The notes beneath the pieces were generated by a model. That model was not told where the DNA came from. It saw only the letters and a list, made by a program, of their open reading frames with translations, and did no database searches. The position numbers and the translations under genes were made by a program. Positions 49,391 through 60,003 of a stretch of DNA of 64,000 nt are shown here, one piece after another (position 1 is the first letter of the stretch; every line of letters starts with the position of its first letter). The stretch is from NCBI GenBank assembly GCA_030248215.1, contig JASANG010002669.1:82501-146500 (forward strand). Direction: 5' to 3'. The DNA is from Enoplolaimus lenunculus (Eukaryota; Nematoda; Enoplea; Enoplida; Thoracostomopsidae).

Positions 49391-49742
49391 AGGGTGTAAA
49401 CGGATCGTAAAAATAATGGAAACGAAAACGGAAAACGAATATTTAAGTATATAATTTTCAAATAGGTTTCATTTTTATACCCAACACAATTGAGACGTGC
49501 AAATGTTAACCGGGCTTTTAAAATGGCGAATGCACGGAAATTTTTAAGATTACGGATAAATATCGTAATTTTTGTTTCAGTTCCGACATTTGCAGCACAT
49601 CTGTAATGAAAAATTGCGAGAAATACGCGTAATTTATAGTTAATTTAGAACGTAAACAATAAACGAATTCCCGTTAATCTATACCGGTAACGGAAACGGA
49701 TATCAATTTTTACCGGAAACACGGATATACGGTTACACTCTG
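49391..49742. mobile_element. CCAGGGTGTAAACGG-ended foldback
   Basis: CCAGGGTGTAAACGGATCGT on the left pairs with ATACGGTTACACTCTGG on the right. The inner arms hold GGAAACGAAAACGG and ACCGGTAACGGAAACGG. Confidence 0.6.
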
Positions 49743-49744
49743 GT

Positions 49745-50755
49745 AATTATTACACGAAGTTCCTTCAATCTAAAAGGTAACTTTTTCTGTAACAACGAAA
49801 CTTTTCTTAATCGATTTTGTCTATTATCTCTCAGTGTGACTGCGCCCGCCCCCCGATTGTTTTAATTTTGAAAGGACACTAAGCAGGAAGGTGACTCGCG
49901 CTGCCAAGCCTCCCACGCGATTCACTATTGGGTGGGACAGCTAAAAACATCGATAAAGTACTTTTAGACTGTTTTGGCCTATGCGAAAAACGACCGCTTA
50001 GACTTCGAGGGCATCAGAAGCTATGAATCGCCATTAGTGTGATTTTGATTCGGAACGCCTGTCGGAGGTAAGAAAAACTATAAATTTTACGCTAAGATTT
50101 AATACCAAAATTGCGTCTGGTTTCTGGCTCGCTTTGCTTCTATGGTTTCCTACGGGCTGTTTTACCTCTGTTTTGAGTCTTGATTGTCCAAACACATGGT
50201 GTTTATGTGTTTGATTCATCCGATATCTTCCAAATTGAAGGGGTATAATCTGGAAGGATTGTAATAATGCGAATCACAAGTTCTATTGCGTGCACTTCAC
50301 ACCTGCAACCGTTGATAATATAATTAGCTGCGTGGATTATACAACTTCTGCGTGGACAGTATAGCGGACATTTTTATACCGTCGATATTTACCTTGACTG
50401 TCCCAGTAAGCTGCACAATAGGTGTGGTATGTGCGATATATAGATAGTTTATTTAAAAAATTATCATTTTTCGCAAAATTTGAGTTTCCTTCATAATTTG
50501 AATTGTTCCGCCAAAATTTCGATTTTCCGCCAAAATATGAATTTTCCGCCAAAATTTGAATTTGCCGACAAAACATGCTTTTCTCAAACAAAATTTTTCC
50601 ACGCTCGCGTCGTTCGCTAGCAAAAACTTTTTGGAATATTTCCTCCGAAATTAAATTCTAACTACGACTCTGGCGAAGGAAAAATCAAGTATCGGCAGTG
50701 GTGTGGCTAATTTGTCGACGGCTTCGCTCGCGAAAATTGCGTCAGATGATGCTTA
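49745..50755. other. no gene seen; short tandem of 18-bp units
   Basis: At about 50505-50575, four copies of a unit like TTTCCGCCAAAATTTGAA. Otherwise unrecognised AT-rich DNA. Confidence 0.4.
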
Positions 50756-50756
50756 C

Positions 50757-50971
50757 GTGCACTGCAAAAAACGGTGAGTCAAATTGACTCTCTCCGAAAT
50801 ATGCTTTTCTGGACAACACAAATTGTGTCAAAATTCGACTCCACCAGAGTCGCATTCGACTCACTGAGTCGCACGTTTTACTCTGGTGGAGTCGAATTTG
50901 ACTCAGTTTGTGTAGTCCAGAATAGCATATTTCGGAGAGAGTCAATTTGGCTCGCCATTTTTTGCAGTGTA
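50757..50971. mobile_element. CACTGCAAAAAATGG palindrome
   Basis: GTGCACTGCAAAAAACGGTG to CATTTTTTGCAGTGTA. Full length, with very similar arms. Confidence 0.85.
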
Positions 50972-50974
50972 TCA

Positions 50975-51710
50975 GCGAACGATTTAGTACTTAAAAATTT
51001 AGACAACCTCTTAAACATAAAAGTCTAAAATGAATTCGCAATGTGAAGCTCAATAGTTTAAGTGCTGGAAACGCTGTCGATTTTTGCGACGCAACGAAAC
51101 AGCTGACTGAAATTTTATCAACTTAAACACAAAGAAACACAAACTGAAAAGACTTTTAATTCAATTACTGAACAATTGAAAAAGTCTTAAACACAAATTT
51201 GAAAATTACACCGAAAACGGTTGACCCTGACGTAAACTGTGCCAAAATATCGCCTTTGGTCCTCTAAAATTTGTAAAAGTTAAGCGTGGAAATAAATTAA
51301 ACTAATGAAAAATGTTGCATAAAGAACAGCTGTTGGCCACACCACGGTTTGATTACAGTTTTAGCGACGTGGAGAATTTGTTTGAAATTTTACTTAAATT
51401 CGCTTTAAGCAATTAATATTTTTTTGAAAAACTATCGCATTGTTACGTTTTTATGTGAAATTTCTGCTGATTTTTGTAATATTAAACACGATTTTTGCGG
51501 TGATTTCGACCTTGGCTTGTTGATCTAAATAGCGAACTTCTACAGTTGTCTGTTTCGCTTTAACCCTTAGGTGATATAAACGTACGTTAATTTATTCAAA
51601 TATACTTAATATTAAATACGAATAATTTTCGGTGTCGTTTGAAGATAGCGGGCTTGCGTTGAAATAAAAAATGTTTAAGCATTTTTGTAGTTTGACAATG
51701 TCACAACACG
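50975..51710. other. no gene seen
   Basis: AT-rich spacer. Confidence 0.35.
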
Positions 51711-51712
51711 AT

Positions 51713-51967
51713 AAAATCCAGTGAGTTGATTTTAACTCAGAATGAGTTGAATCCACTCAGAAGCATAAGCTCATCAATGAGTCAATTACAGGCAACATCA
51801 ACTAGCTCTGAGCTGATTTAATGCCGGCTATAAGTTGATTAATTAACTCCGAATAAGTTCAATCAATTCAAAGTTCAGAGTTCTAAAAGACCTAATTCAG
51901 AGCTCAGCTCTCAGCGCGGATTCAACTTATTTTCAGTTAAAATTAACTCACTAAAATTTACAGTGTA
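51713..51967. mobile_element. CACTGTAAATTCCAGTGAG element
   Basis: AAATCCAGTGAGTTGATTTT to CTAAAATTTACAGTGTA. Left terminal bases lost. Confidence 0.8.
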
Positions 51968-52192
51968 AAAGTAAAATGTGTTTCAAAGTAAAAATTGGAT
52001 TGAAGAACATTTTATGTGACCGAATATTTTCAAGCTGCCACCTTTAACATTTATATTTTGTTCAACTGACGTTTAAATTTAGCAAAATTAATATTTTTAA
52101 ATAAAATACCGCTGAGGGTTCATTATTTTCAGAAAATATGTTCACTGAATTAGCTTTAATGAACCTAACGTGGTACTTATTATGATGTATAC

Positions 52193-52372
52193 GGCTGATG
52201 TTACTTTAAGGGGCGAAAAGGTTTGTGGTGGGTCTATACCAGAGTAGGTTTAGAATCTAGGTTATATTTTTTGCTTAGGCTTAGGCTTAGGCTTAGCAAC
52301 ACATTTTTACCAGGCTTAGGCTTAGGCTTAGGAATACGATTAATCTACTGTTACGCCCCTAAAAGTAATATT
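52193..52372. mobile_element. TelM-1 element
   Basis: GGCTGATGTTACTTTAAGGG to CCCCTAAAAGTAATATT, with two TTAGGC blocks around AACACATTTTTACCAGGC. Confidence 0.8.
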
Positions 52373-52599
52373 CGCAATTTACTTTTCGTAGAAAAATATA
52401 TATTTCATTACACTTGGTGGTATTTCTGTTGAAATACGTCATTTGTCGAACACATCAGTAAAGGCAAATATAAACGATTTTGTAGAGCTAAGCGTAGATC
52501 TAAACTTACGCATGAGTCAACAAACGCACAATTTTGTTTAAATCCGCTTATCCCTTTCGCACATGAATATTTTTTAATTACAACAAGATTTAGTTTCAA

Positions 52600-52675
52600 A
52601 CCAGGATTGGAATCGCAGTCGCGCTGGTGATAGGCGTTTATCATCACCACTCAGCTATGCCCGCACTCACGTGGT
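52600..52675 (-). other. tRNA-like sequence (SINE head or pseudogene)
   Basis: Reverse strand reads GTGCGGGCATAGCTGAGTGG ... ACTGCGATTCCAATCCTGG, with recognisable A-box (TAGCTGAGTGG) and B-box (GATTCCAATCC) matches. The anticodon arm cannot be drawn well. Confidence 0.45.
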
Positions 52676-53207
52676 TAAATAAATTTTCATAACTGGACGC
52701 ATTGAATTGCGGTTTCTTCGATCAACTATAACAAATTTGCTTGCAACAATTCAGTATTGAACCTGGGTTTTTATGTATGGCTTCTATTTATTACCATCGG
52801 AATCCTGTAGCGAACAGGATTTCGAAATAGTTTTTGTATCATTTCACTCAACAAAATCCAGTAAATATAAGCACTTTAACCATAACAAAACAACCATCGT
52901 TAAGTCGTTCGTGGAATAAACTTCAAATAATCATCACCGAGATAAGGTTTCAGTTACAATTAATTGCTTATTTTGTAATAAGCTTTAGCTGCGGCCCAAA
53001 CATACAACGGTACAGTTGTATCGTTCCTGAGAGTTTTAGTTTTATATCTCAAGGCATGGAGTATAAATTAGAAGGATTAACAACAACTACCACATCCCTT
53101 GAGCTGATTTTGATTTTGATGGATCTCGTGCGACCCAAAATTCGAGCGACATCCATGCAAATAGAGCAAATATATGGGCCTGTTCTCTAAAAATTATCTA
53201 GTCTCTG

Positions 53208-53330
53208 CACTGCAAGAAATGGTGAGTCAAATTGACTCTCTCCGAAATAGGCTTTTGCAGACTACGCAATCTGAGTCAAAATTCGACTCCGCCAGAATCA
53301 AATTCGACTAACTGATTTTTTGCAGTGTAA
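53208..53330. mobile_element. CACTGCAAAAAATGG palindrome, shortened
   Basis: CTGCACTGCAAGAAATGGTG to GATTTTTTGCAGTGTAAG. One arm mostly deleted. Confidence 0.75.
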
Positions 53331-53650
53331 GCGTCCCAGTGTTCATATCCCGGTTGTCCAGTGTCCCAACCTCTCAGTGGGCAGGATAATTATTAACATG
53401 GACACAAGTGTGCATGGATTGTGACAGGATCCGTTGGTTTCAAACCATTTTTCACTTGAAGACATTCTTATTTTAATATTAATTACACTTAAATTATTAA
53501 TGTATTTTGAAACAAATGTTATTTTATCAGTTTGTAACGCTTTGATGTCAAGTAAGAAGGGATGAAGTTGCTGTAAAGTTGAATTTTTAATGGCAAAGAC
53601 TGCTAGTTTTCTGTCAGCGTTAAAATAATTTATGCGTTTCACAAGACATG

Positions 53651-53902
53651 CACTGTAAATTCCAGTGAGTTGAGTTTAATTCAGAATGAGTTAAATCCAA
53701 TCAGAAGTCTGAGTTCTCAATTAGGGCTTTCAGAACTCAGAATACTGAATTGATTGAACTCATTCTGAGTTAATTAATCTCGCTCGGAACTACTTACATC
53801 AGCTCAGAGCGACTGAATATTTACTGTTATTGACTCAGAAGCAACCAGATGTAACCAATCCTTTGTCTGCGTTGATTAATTAACTCATTGCAATTTACCG
53901 TG
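53651..53902. mobile_element. CACTGTAAATTCCAGTGAG element
   Basis: GCACTGTAAATTCCAGTGAG to GCAATTTACCGTGTG. Confidence 0.85.
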
Positions 53903-53937
53903 TGTCAACTGAAATAAATTGGTCACTATTAAATTGC

Positions 53938-53975
53938 GGGCCCATGTTACTTTTAGGGGCGTCTAAGTTTGTGGC
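53938..53975. mobile_element. solo TelM-1 end
   Basis: GGGCCCATGTTACTTTTAGG and GCGTC only, no array. Confidence 0.6.
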
Positions 53976-54078
53976 TCAACAAAAATCTGAATTTGAACCA
54001 AAGTCAGTATGTGTCGTGGAGTCGGTAATTTGCTTTACAAACGGAATGAATCTGCCCAAAAACTTATTTGTATATATA

Positions 54079-54083
<5 letters not shown>

Positions 54084-54157
<74 letters not shown>
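54084..54157. repeat. (TA)n microsatellite
   Basis: About 74 bp of TA followed by T(11). Confidence 0.97.
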
Positions 54158-54165
<8 letters not shown>

Positions 54166-54189
54166 TTTACATAAAAGTCTGTAATTTTC

Positions 54190-54437
54190 ACCGTAAATTC
54201 CAGTGAATTAATTTTAATTCAGAATGAGTTTATTCTCTGAGTATGAATTAAATGTTTTAGAACTCAGAATTTTGATTTGATTGAATTGCATTCTGAGTCA
54301 ATTAATCAACTCACCCGGGCTTAAATAAGCTCAGAACGAGGTATAATGTTTACTGTTTACTAATAACTCACAATTAGCCAGAAATGCCTGATTCGTTCTC
54401 TCAGTTGATTATTCAACTCACTGAAATTTACAGTGTA
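54190..54437. mobile_element. CACTGTAAATTCCAGTGAG element
   Basis: CACCGTAAATTCCAGTGAAT to GAAATTTACAGTGTACA. Confidence 0.8.
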
Positions 54438-54778
54438 CAATGTGACAGACGGTATGTAAATTTTATGAAGGAAACCAATCTGAAATTTACAAGGAAAATA
54501 TCAGATTCCCGGAATTTTCGTACGATTTCAGTTGCCCTGTAAATTTGCGTTCAATTTGATTACATTACAAAATGTTACTAGCCATTTTGTACCAGTTTAA
54601 CCTGTATAATTATTTGTTCAGGTTAATAGTTTATCAAATAAAGCGCCTTGTACTCGGTTTAGGGCACAAACGGTCTATCTAGCAACCACATTCCGAGTAA
54701 ATAATGAACCAGTACGCTGTTTAAAAGAAACGTTTAGGCCATATTTTAGTTATTATTCAATTGCGTTCAGAAGTACCT

Positions 54779-55054
54779 TAAGCCCTATTCAGACGTGCAA
54801 GTTTTTGCTGCGAGAACTTTCCGCTGCAACTTGCACTTGCAAGTTATGTTCAAAATCCCGTTCGTGTAGCTGTCAAAAATTCACTAAAAATCAAAGCTAG
54901 GAATTTAGTTTAGGTACATGTGTGACTAATCAAGCAAGTTCAACGAATTTAGTGCATCCATTTTGTCATTGGCTGATAAAAGAACGCGAGTTCTGCGTAC
55001 AATTTGCAGCTGCAAGTTCTCGCAGCAAAAACTTGCACGTGTGAATAAGGGCTT
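54779..55054. mobile_element. CACGTGCAAGTT foldback element, copy 2
   Basis: TAAGCCCTATTCAGACGTGC to CACGTGTGAATAAGGGCTTA. Arms pair over most of their length. Confidence 0.8.
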
Positions 55055-55205
55055 AAACGTATGATTTAAGCTGTAGCAGGCGGGTAGCCAAGGGTTGGTT
55101 GTGTGAGCGTAGGTAACCATGAGTCGAAACAAATTGTTCAACTTCGAAGAATTCACAGTAGAACCGTTTGATATACTGTTTTAAACATGTCAATTATTAA
55201 TATTA

Positions 55206-55545
55206 GAAAAACGACCTCTGGTTCCGGTTCTGGTACAATTTATGCCGGATGTGCCGGCAATTTTGGTAGTAAAATTTTGCATAGTTTTATACAACATCTA
55301 TTAGTTTGACGCGTTGCGTCGTTTTCACTTTTAGCACAATTTTGAGGAAAGAATTGAGGCGATTTTGTAAAACGTAAGCGTAAAACCAAACGATTTAATG
55401 AACACATTAATACAGATATTTGCTAAAAATAACATATTATTAACATCATGTTAACCACCAAATTTCCCACCAACTCCGGCTTCATCTAAGGCTCCGGCAG
55501 GTTTTGTTGGCCTTCGGCTCCGGTATTTTTCACCTCCGGTTGCAC
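55206..55545. repeat. dispersed repeat, copy 2 (CTCCGGTTCC type)
   Basis: Longer relative of 3430-3715, starting GACCTCTGGTTCCGGTTCTG and ending TTTTTCACCTCCGGTTGCAC. Confidence 0.55.
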
Positions 55546-55639
55546 AGCGCCAAATGCCTACCCCTCAGATGCATCCATTGCAGTGTGCGTGAAGAAACAA
55601 GTCAGGTTGTTAACATTTGGATTTCAATTGCAGTTTGTG

Positions 55640-55781
55640 AAAACAATTTTTAAATTTGGCACGGCCCCCCCTTAGAAAATTTTCAACCTTGCTTGTAAGT
55701 AACCGGAAACTCTTATATTCCCCCTCCTGAAAAATTTTGTAGCCCCTCGAGCAAGGTGAGCTGGCTACGGGCCTGGTTTGG
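55640..55781. mobile_element. GCCCGTAGCC foldback element, one end lost
   Basis: Right end GGTGAGCTGGCTACGGGCCTGG intact except for trimming of the left arm at GGCACGGCCCCCC. Confidence 0.6.
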
Positions 55782-56033
55782 CTCAAACAAAGGTGTATTT
55801 CAAGAATAGTTTGAACTTTTGTCAAAGAAGCTGACAATTTCCGGTTGTTTGAGGACAACATTGTTTTTCTGCATCGAAGATTTTTGATTTTCAAAACTAT
55901 TATTTAACTAAATTGTAAAAATTGTGGCTAAAGTATACCTTTTTGCAGAGACGCACGCATCGAGAAATGTAAGATAGAACGGGGCTCTTGCATGCAGTCT
56001 TATGGATCATCCATGTTATACTGTCTACGCTAC

Positions 56034-56475
56034 TGTAGTGACCCAAGTATAAAAGGGGGGGGAGAGACTGATATCTACTTGGCCTCCCCAGAGGGTACCC
56101 TGCGGTATTTTTTACGAACTACTATTTAATTTTAACCCACGCTCCTTCACCCAACATTATTGATATATCCGGTTTTGCAACTATCCGTTGAATTGAACGT
56201 TTATTTGTCTCGTATCAAAAGCTTGAGCGTTAATGCAAGTTATATTTAGGAATGTACTGTCAAATCTTAAGTAGGCTTTAAAGCTTCGAACTCAACTTTA
56301 TTTGGTGCTGGAGTCATTTATGCACTACGATTAGGTATAATTGATACGTATGAACTCTCATTAAAGTTTAGGACATCTATCCGCTTCCGACCTTTTATTA
56401 GAGATATACGGACTCCTATTGATCGGGACTCAAAATGGACACCCTTTCTTTACCCCTCTTATTCGGGTCACTACA
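56034..56475. mobile_element. TGGCGGATCC element interior
   Basis: Contains GTAGTGACCCAAGTATAAAA, CTGGAGTCATTTATGCACTA and GGGACTCAAAATGG, which match the centre of the 390-bp copies. The terminal GGATCC ends are missing. Confidence 0.6.
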
Positions 56476-57018
56476 GTACTGTGAAAAAAGTCCACACGCT
56501 TGGCTACAACAGTAGTACAAAACAATCTTCTTATGATATTACTTTAATAGCGAGTATACTAGTTACTGTGTTTTGGCAGTAGTCCCTTCGGAGAGAGTCG
56601 GCACAGTGCGGACACAGTTTTGTTTGGACGCAGTGTCTGACAATAACAGTTCGTTCGGACACAGCGTCTGACAAGACAAGAGTTCGGCCGGACGGATTGT
56701 AAAATCGATAAAGGAATGTACAACAAATCGTCGACTGGCTTACAACAAGTTGCGGGACGATGAGTTGTCGCGGGCAACGAAGGTCGTGATACCTCGCTAA
56801 ACAGAGTCCCTCTGCAAAGACTCTGTTTTTTATGTAAAAAGCGGAGTTTCTGGTGGAAGTACGGAATCTGGACCCCCACAGGAATTTAATAAAAGTGACC
56901 TATCCTATAAGTCTTAAAAACAACGGTTCAAAAGTTGTGTTTCAAAGTTATAGTGCAAACACGCATAGATTGGAAAAGGAAGTCTTTCATTAACATGTTC
57001 GTAAAGTATAAGCTTTAT

Positions 57019-57542
57019 TGGTCATCCACGTAATACTGTCTACGCTATTGTAGAAAATTGTCCACACACTCCTGGTTTTAAGGGCGGGACAAAACGACAA
57101 TGTCCTTAAGCTATAAGGACTTCACAGGAGGTGTAACTAGATAGTGGGTTTTGATAGCAGGTCCTTCGAAGGGACTAAGGACAATGTAGACACTGTCTGG
57201 ACACAGTGTGTGACAATACGAGTTCCTTCGAACAGACCCTGTATAATTGCCAAGCGAAGTTCCTTCCGACAAACCTTGTGTTATTAAATATGCTGAGTCC
57301 CTTCTGACAGACTCTGGACAAAACATTGTCCTTTAAATAACGTATTGACAACTTAGCATGGGTATGGACGGCAACGTGACCAAGCATAGGTCGTTTAGAA
57401 AGAGTGCGAGTTGTCAGCAGGGTCTATACAGGACATGAGTGACATTTGGACATGTAATTTGGAAACAATAAAATTACAGACTTAGGGGATCGTACGTGGG
57501 GACAATTTTTTACAGTAGCGTAGACAGTATAACGTGGATGAC
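57019..57542. mobile_element. GGTCATCCACGT-ended element, ~524 bp
   Basis: GGTCATCCACGTAATACTGT + CTACGCTATTGTAG on the left is inverted at the right as CAGTAGCGTAGACAGTATAA + CGTGGATGACC. The interior has several copies of a GACTCAG/CTGTCTGGACACAGTGT motif. A solo copy of the end lies at about 56005-56040. Confidence 0.7.
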
Positions 57543-57959
57543 CCATTAAATACCAGGCTTTCGTTTTATACAAACTTGGTTTGCGGTTGGTACGTGGTTT
57601 ATATATAGTGAAAGTTGAAGTTTAAAGTACTTTTGAGCTAGGGGCAGTGTGTCGTTGAAAACGATGCCGTTACAGCGCTTCGTTATCTATAAAAGTAAAC
57701 TGATTTTTATGAATTCCTAGAGCGTCCATATTTCGTACCTCCGCCGAGTCCTTCTTACAGACTATAGGACAAAACACCTGTCCTTTCTGTGAGGCATATT
57801 GAAAAAGTGACGACCACAACCACTTGTATTTTATTAAGCTGATTATAAAATTCCATTCCAAAAACAACTTTTAAAGCGTGGGTCGACTCTAAATATTAAC
57901 TTTACAGCTTGAATAAAAATTGAATCCGCTTTCGTGTATTGTAGTTTGGATGGTTGTTT

Positions 57960-58109
57960 TCACCGACTATAGGGCACAAGCGTCGGCTCATTAACCGCTG
58001 CGAAACGGTAGCTGGCCTGAAGGTGTTTATCATAATTCAACGAATCAATCCGAATCTGTCCCTCCTCACAGTTGTAGGACTCATTTTTTGAAAATGCAAA
58101 TTGAACATG
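57960..58109 (-). CDS. candidate terminal exon of an unidentified gene
   Basis: After a good acceptor (CACTTTTTTAATACAG), the minus strand reads HVQFAFSKNESYNCEEGQIR, then IDSLNYDKHLQASYRFAAV and a stop at 57960. Amino-acid use looks natural, but no domain or partner exon is identified. A TelM-3 element lies about 60 bp upstream. Confidence 0.25.
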   Translation of the reverse strand, partial: HVQFAFSKNESYNCEEGQIRIDSLNYDKHLQASYRFAAVNEPTLVPYSR

Positions 58110-58170
58110 CTGTATTAAAAAAGTGACTTCGCACAAACCAACGGAAGGCGCCCGCATCGTTTTCCTAATC

Positions 58171-58382
58171 GGCACATGTATAGAACAGGATAGGAACAGT
58201 AGTATAAGCATATTGCTAAGCCTAAGCTTAAGTATAAGCCTAAGCCTAAAGCGTAAGGATGAGCCTGTTACTAAGCCTAAGTCTAAGCTAAGCCTAAGGA
58301 AAAAACTTAGTGTAAAACTTAAACATATTCTATTACAGCCCCTCCAGAAAGCAATCCGGCCCTGCTCTATACATGGGTCCCA
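58171..58382. mobile_element. TelM-3 element
   Basis: GGCACATGTATAGAACAGGA to GCTCTATACATGGGTCC. Two CCTAAG blocks around GTAAGGATGAGCCTG. Confidence 0.8.
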
Positions 58383-58924
58383 AACCAACGCCCATCCCGT
58401 AAAGCATGTAGATGTTGATAAATGCAAACATATTTGTGTCGTCAACTCGGGACACGTAGCTAATAACGTTTTTAATGTAAACAACTTGGTATGTTCACTA
58501 TGCTATTAGCAATGAAGAAGTTGACTTTATACCTGTTGCAATTTTTTTATACTTCAAAAATTTGTGAAGTAACGCTGACTAAAAGCTGGCAACTCATTTG
58601 TCCGAACACAAAATATTGGCCTAATCAGATTCCATGGTGTTTTTAAATGATTCCTGTTCTTGCCACATATCGTTGTTGGGTCGGCAAGTAAGATTTGCGT
58701 AATACATTTAATTGTCATTACTGGGGAAATATAATCCTTGTCGAGTTTAGCGGCCGTCACTTTTATAGTGGAGCTTGCCCGTGTCAGTCAAGTAAGAATC
58801 GGGACAGGTTTATTTGCCGTCTTTTTTCGGCAGGGGGTATAAGAACTGCACGGTCGGGAAGACGCCTTTCCTCGAAGAACTGCGAATATACTTGGTTTTT
58901 CTCCTTAATTTTTCCGAAACATAT

Positions 58925-59005
58925 GGCCACGCCGCGAATCGAACCTCGGACCTCTCGCTCGCGAGTTAGGCGCGCTTCCCATGCCAGGGAACGGCGATCT
59001 CGGCA
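58925..59005 (-). other. tRNA-like sequence (SINE head or pseudogene)
   Basis: The reverse strand carries GGAAGCGCGCCTAACTCGCG and GAGGTCCGAGGTTCGATTCG, with a clear B-box. It is followed by GCGGCG, which could pair with the upstream CGCCG. No D arm can be drawn convincingly. Confidence 0.45.
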
Positions 59006-59009
59006 AGTG

Positions 59010-59940
59010 GCAGTTTCGGTCTCGCTTTTTATGAGTCTCGGTAGTTTTCAAATCGAGACCAAAGAGGTGAAAAGTGATAAACAATCAGAAAATTTTCTTG
59101 GATCACAGCTTTGGCCCAAAAGTAGCTGCGCATTTCGCCATCGAAAACAGGGGAAGGCAGATTTCGCTTCCGTGGATTATGAAAATGTAAAATATAGTAG
59201 ATTTCTCGCCGATAATATTGCAAAAAAAGTTAATATGAATTTTTCAATGGCATGTATTTTTCACTTTCCGGTTCCATATCCGGTAGTTTTTTAAATTCCG
59301 GTTCTGGTAGATTGTAATTAATTCCAGTTGCACTCTGGTGCCCAGGGTGCGACTGGATATCCGGATTCCGTTTAATACCCGGCAAAAACTGATAGGTTGC
59401 GGTATCCGATATAAATCTACTGGATACCGGATATTTGCAGTGGTGTCCCGCATTTCAAAAATCTGTGTGTTACAAGCGAGAACATTTGATACGGTTCAGC
59501 TACTTTTAACTTATCTAAGCGAGCGAAAGTTAAACGCTTTGTTGCATTTTATAATTTCAGTTTACCAGCAGTAATTATGAAGTTTATAACATACGAGAAC
59601 CTTGGGCATGCTAAAAAGTACTGAAAAATATATTTTTATAACATACAATATCCGGTATCCTGTTCCTGTTCTGTTGAAAAATTCAATATCCATATCTTGT
59701 TCCAATAACCAGTAAATTAGCATATGGCGTACTTTGGCCGCACCCGGTCTGTCACAGAGATAACCTTCCCCAAATGCTCTTTATTGTTGAAATCAGACCA
59801 CATGCAATGCAAAATTAACATGCAAGCGAAGCTCAACCTTAAGCGTTATGTGAGGTTAATAAGGCCATTCATTCATCAGGTTTAACGACGTTGCCCGGAC
59901 AACCGGGTATTAAGTACGTAAGGAAATCTGTGTATCCTTA
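59010..59940. other. upstream region of the I-kappa-B-like gene
   Basis: Contains degenerate ATCCGGTATCC/CCGGATATCC patches (59260-59460, 59640-59720) resembling an eroded foldback. No exon recognised. Confidence 0.4.
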
Positions 59941-59948
59941 TTTTATAG
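59941..59948 (+). promoter_or_regulatory. candidate 3' splice site (cis or trans) before the I-kappa-B-like ORF
   Basis: TTTTATAG at the end of a T-rich run, 55 nt before the ATG at 60004. The frame is open from here to the ATG, so either an upstream coding exon joins here in phase 2 or a spliced leader is added. Confidence 0.45.
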
Positions 59949-60003
59949 AAGGCCATGTAAGCGTCAAAAAGTGCGTATTATATATACCAATTACACGTAT
60001 ACT

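Noticed and set aside
52834-53190. 118-codon plus-strand open frame
   Set aside because: No domain, no convincing splice sites, AT-rich composition. This length is expected by chance in a window of this size.
58695-59294. 199-codon plus-strand open frame
   Set aside because: It crosses a reverse-strand tRNA-like sequence, giving the familiar false peptide PRIEPRTSRSR, and shows no domain.
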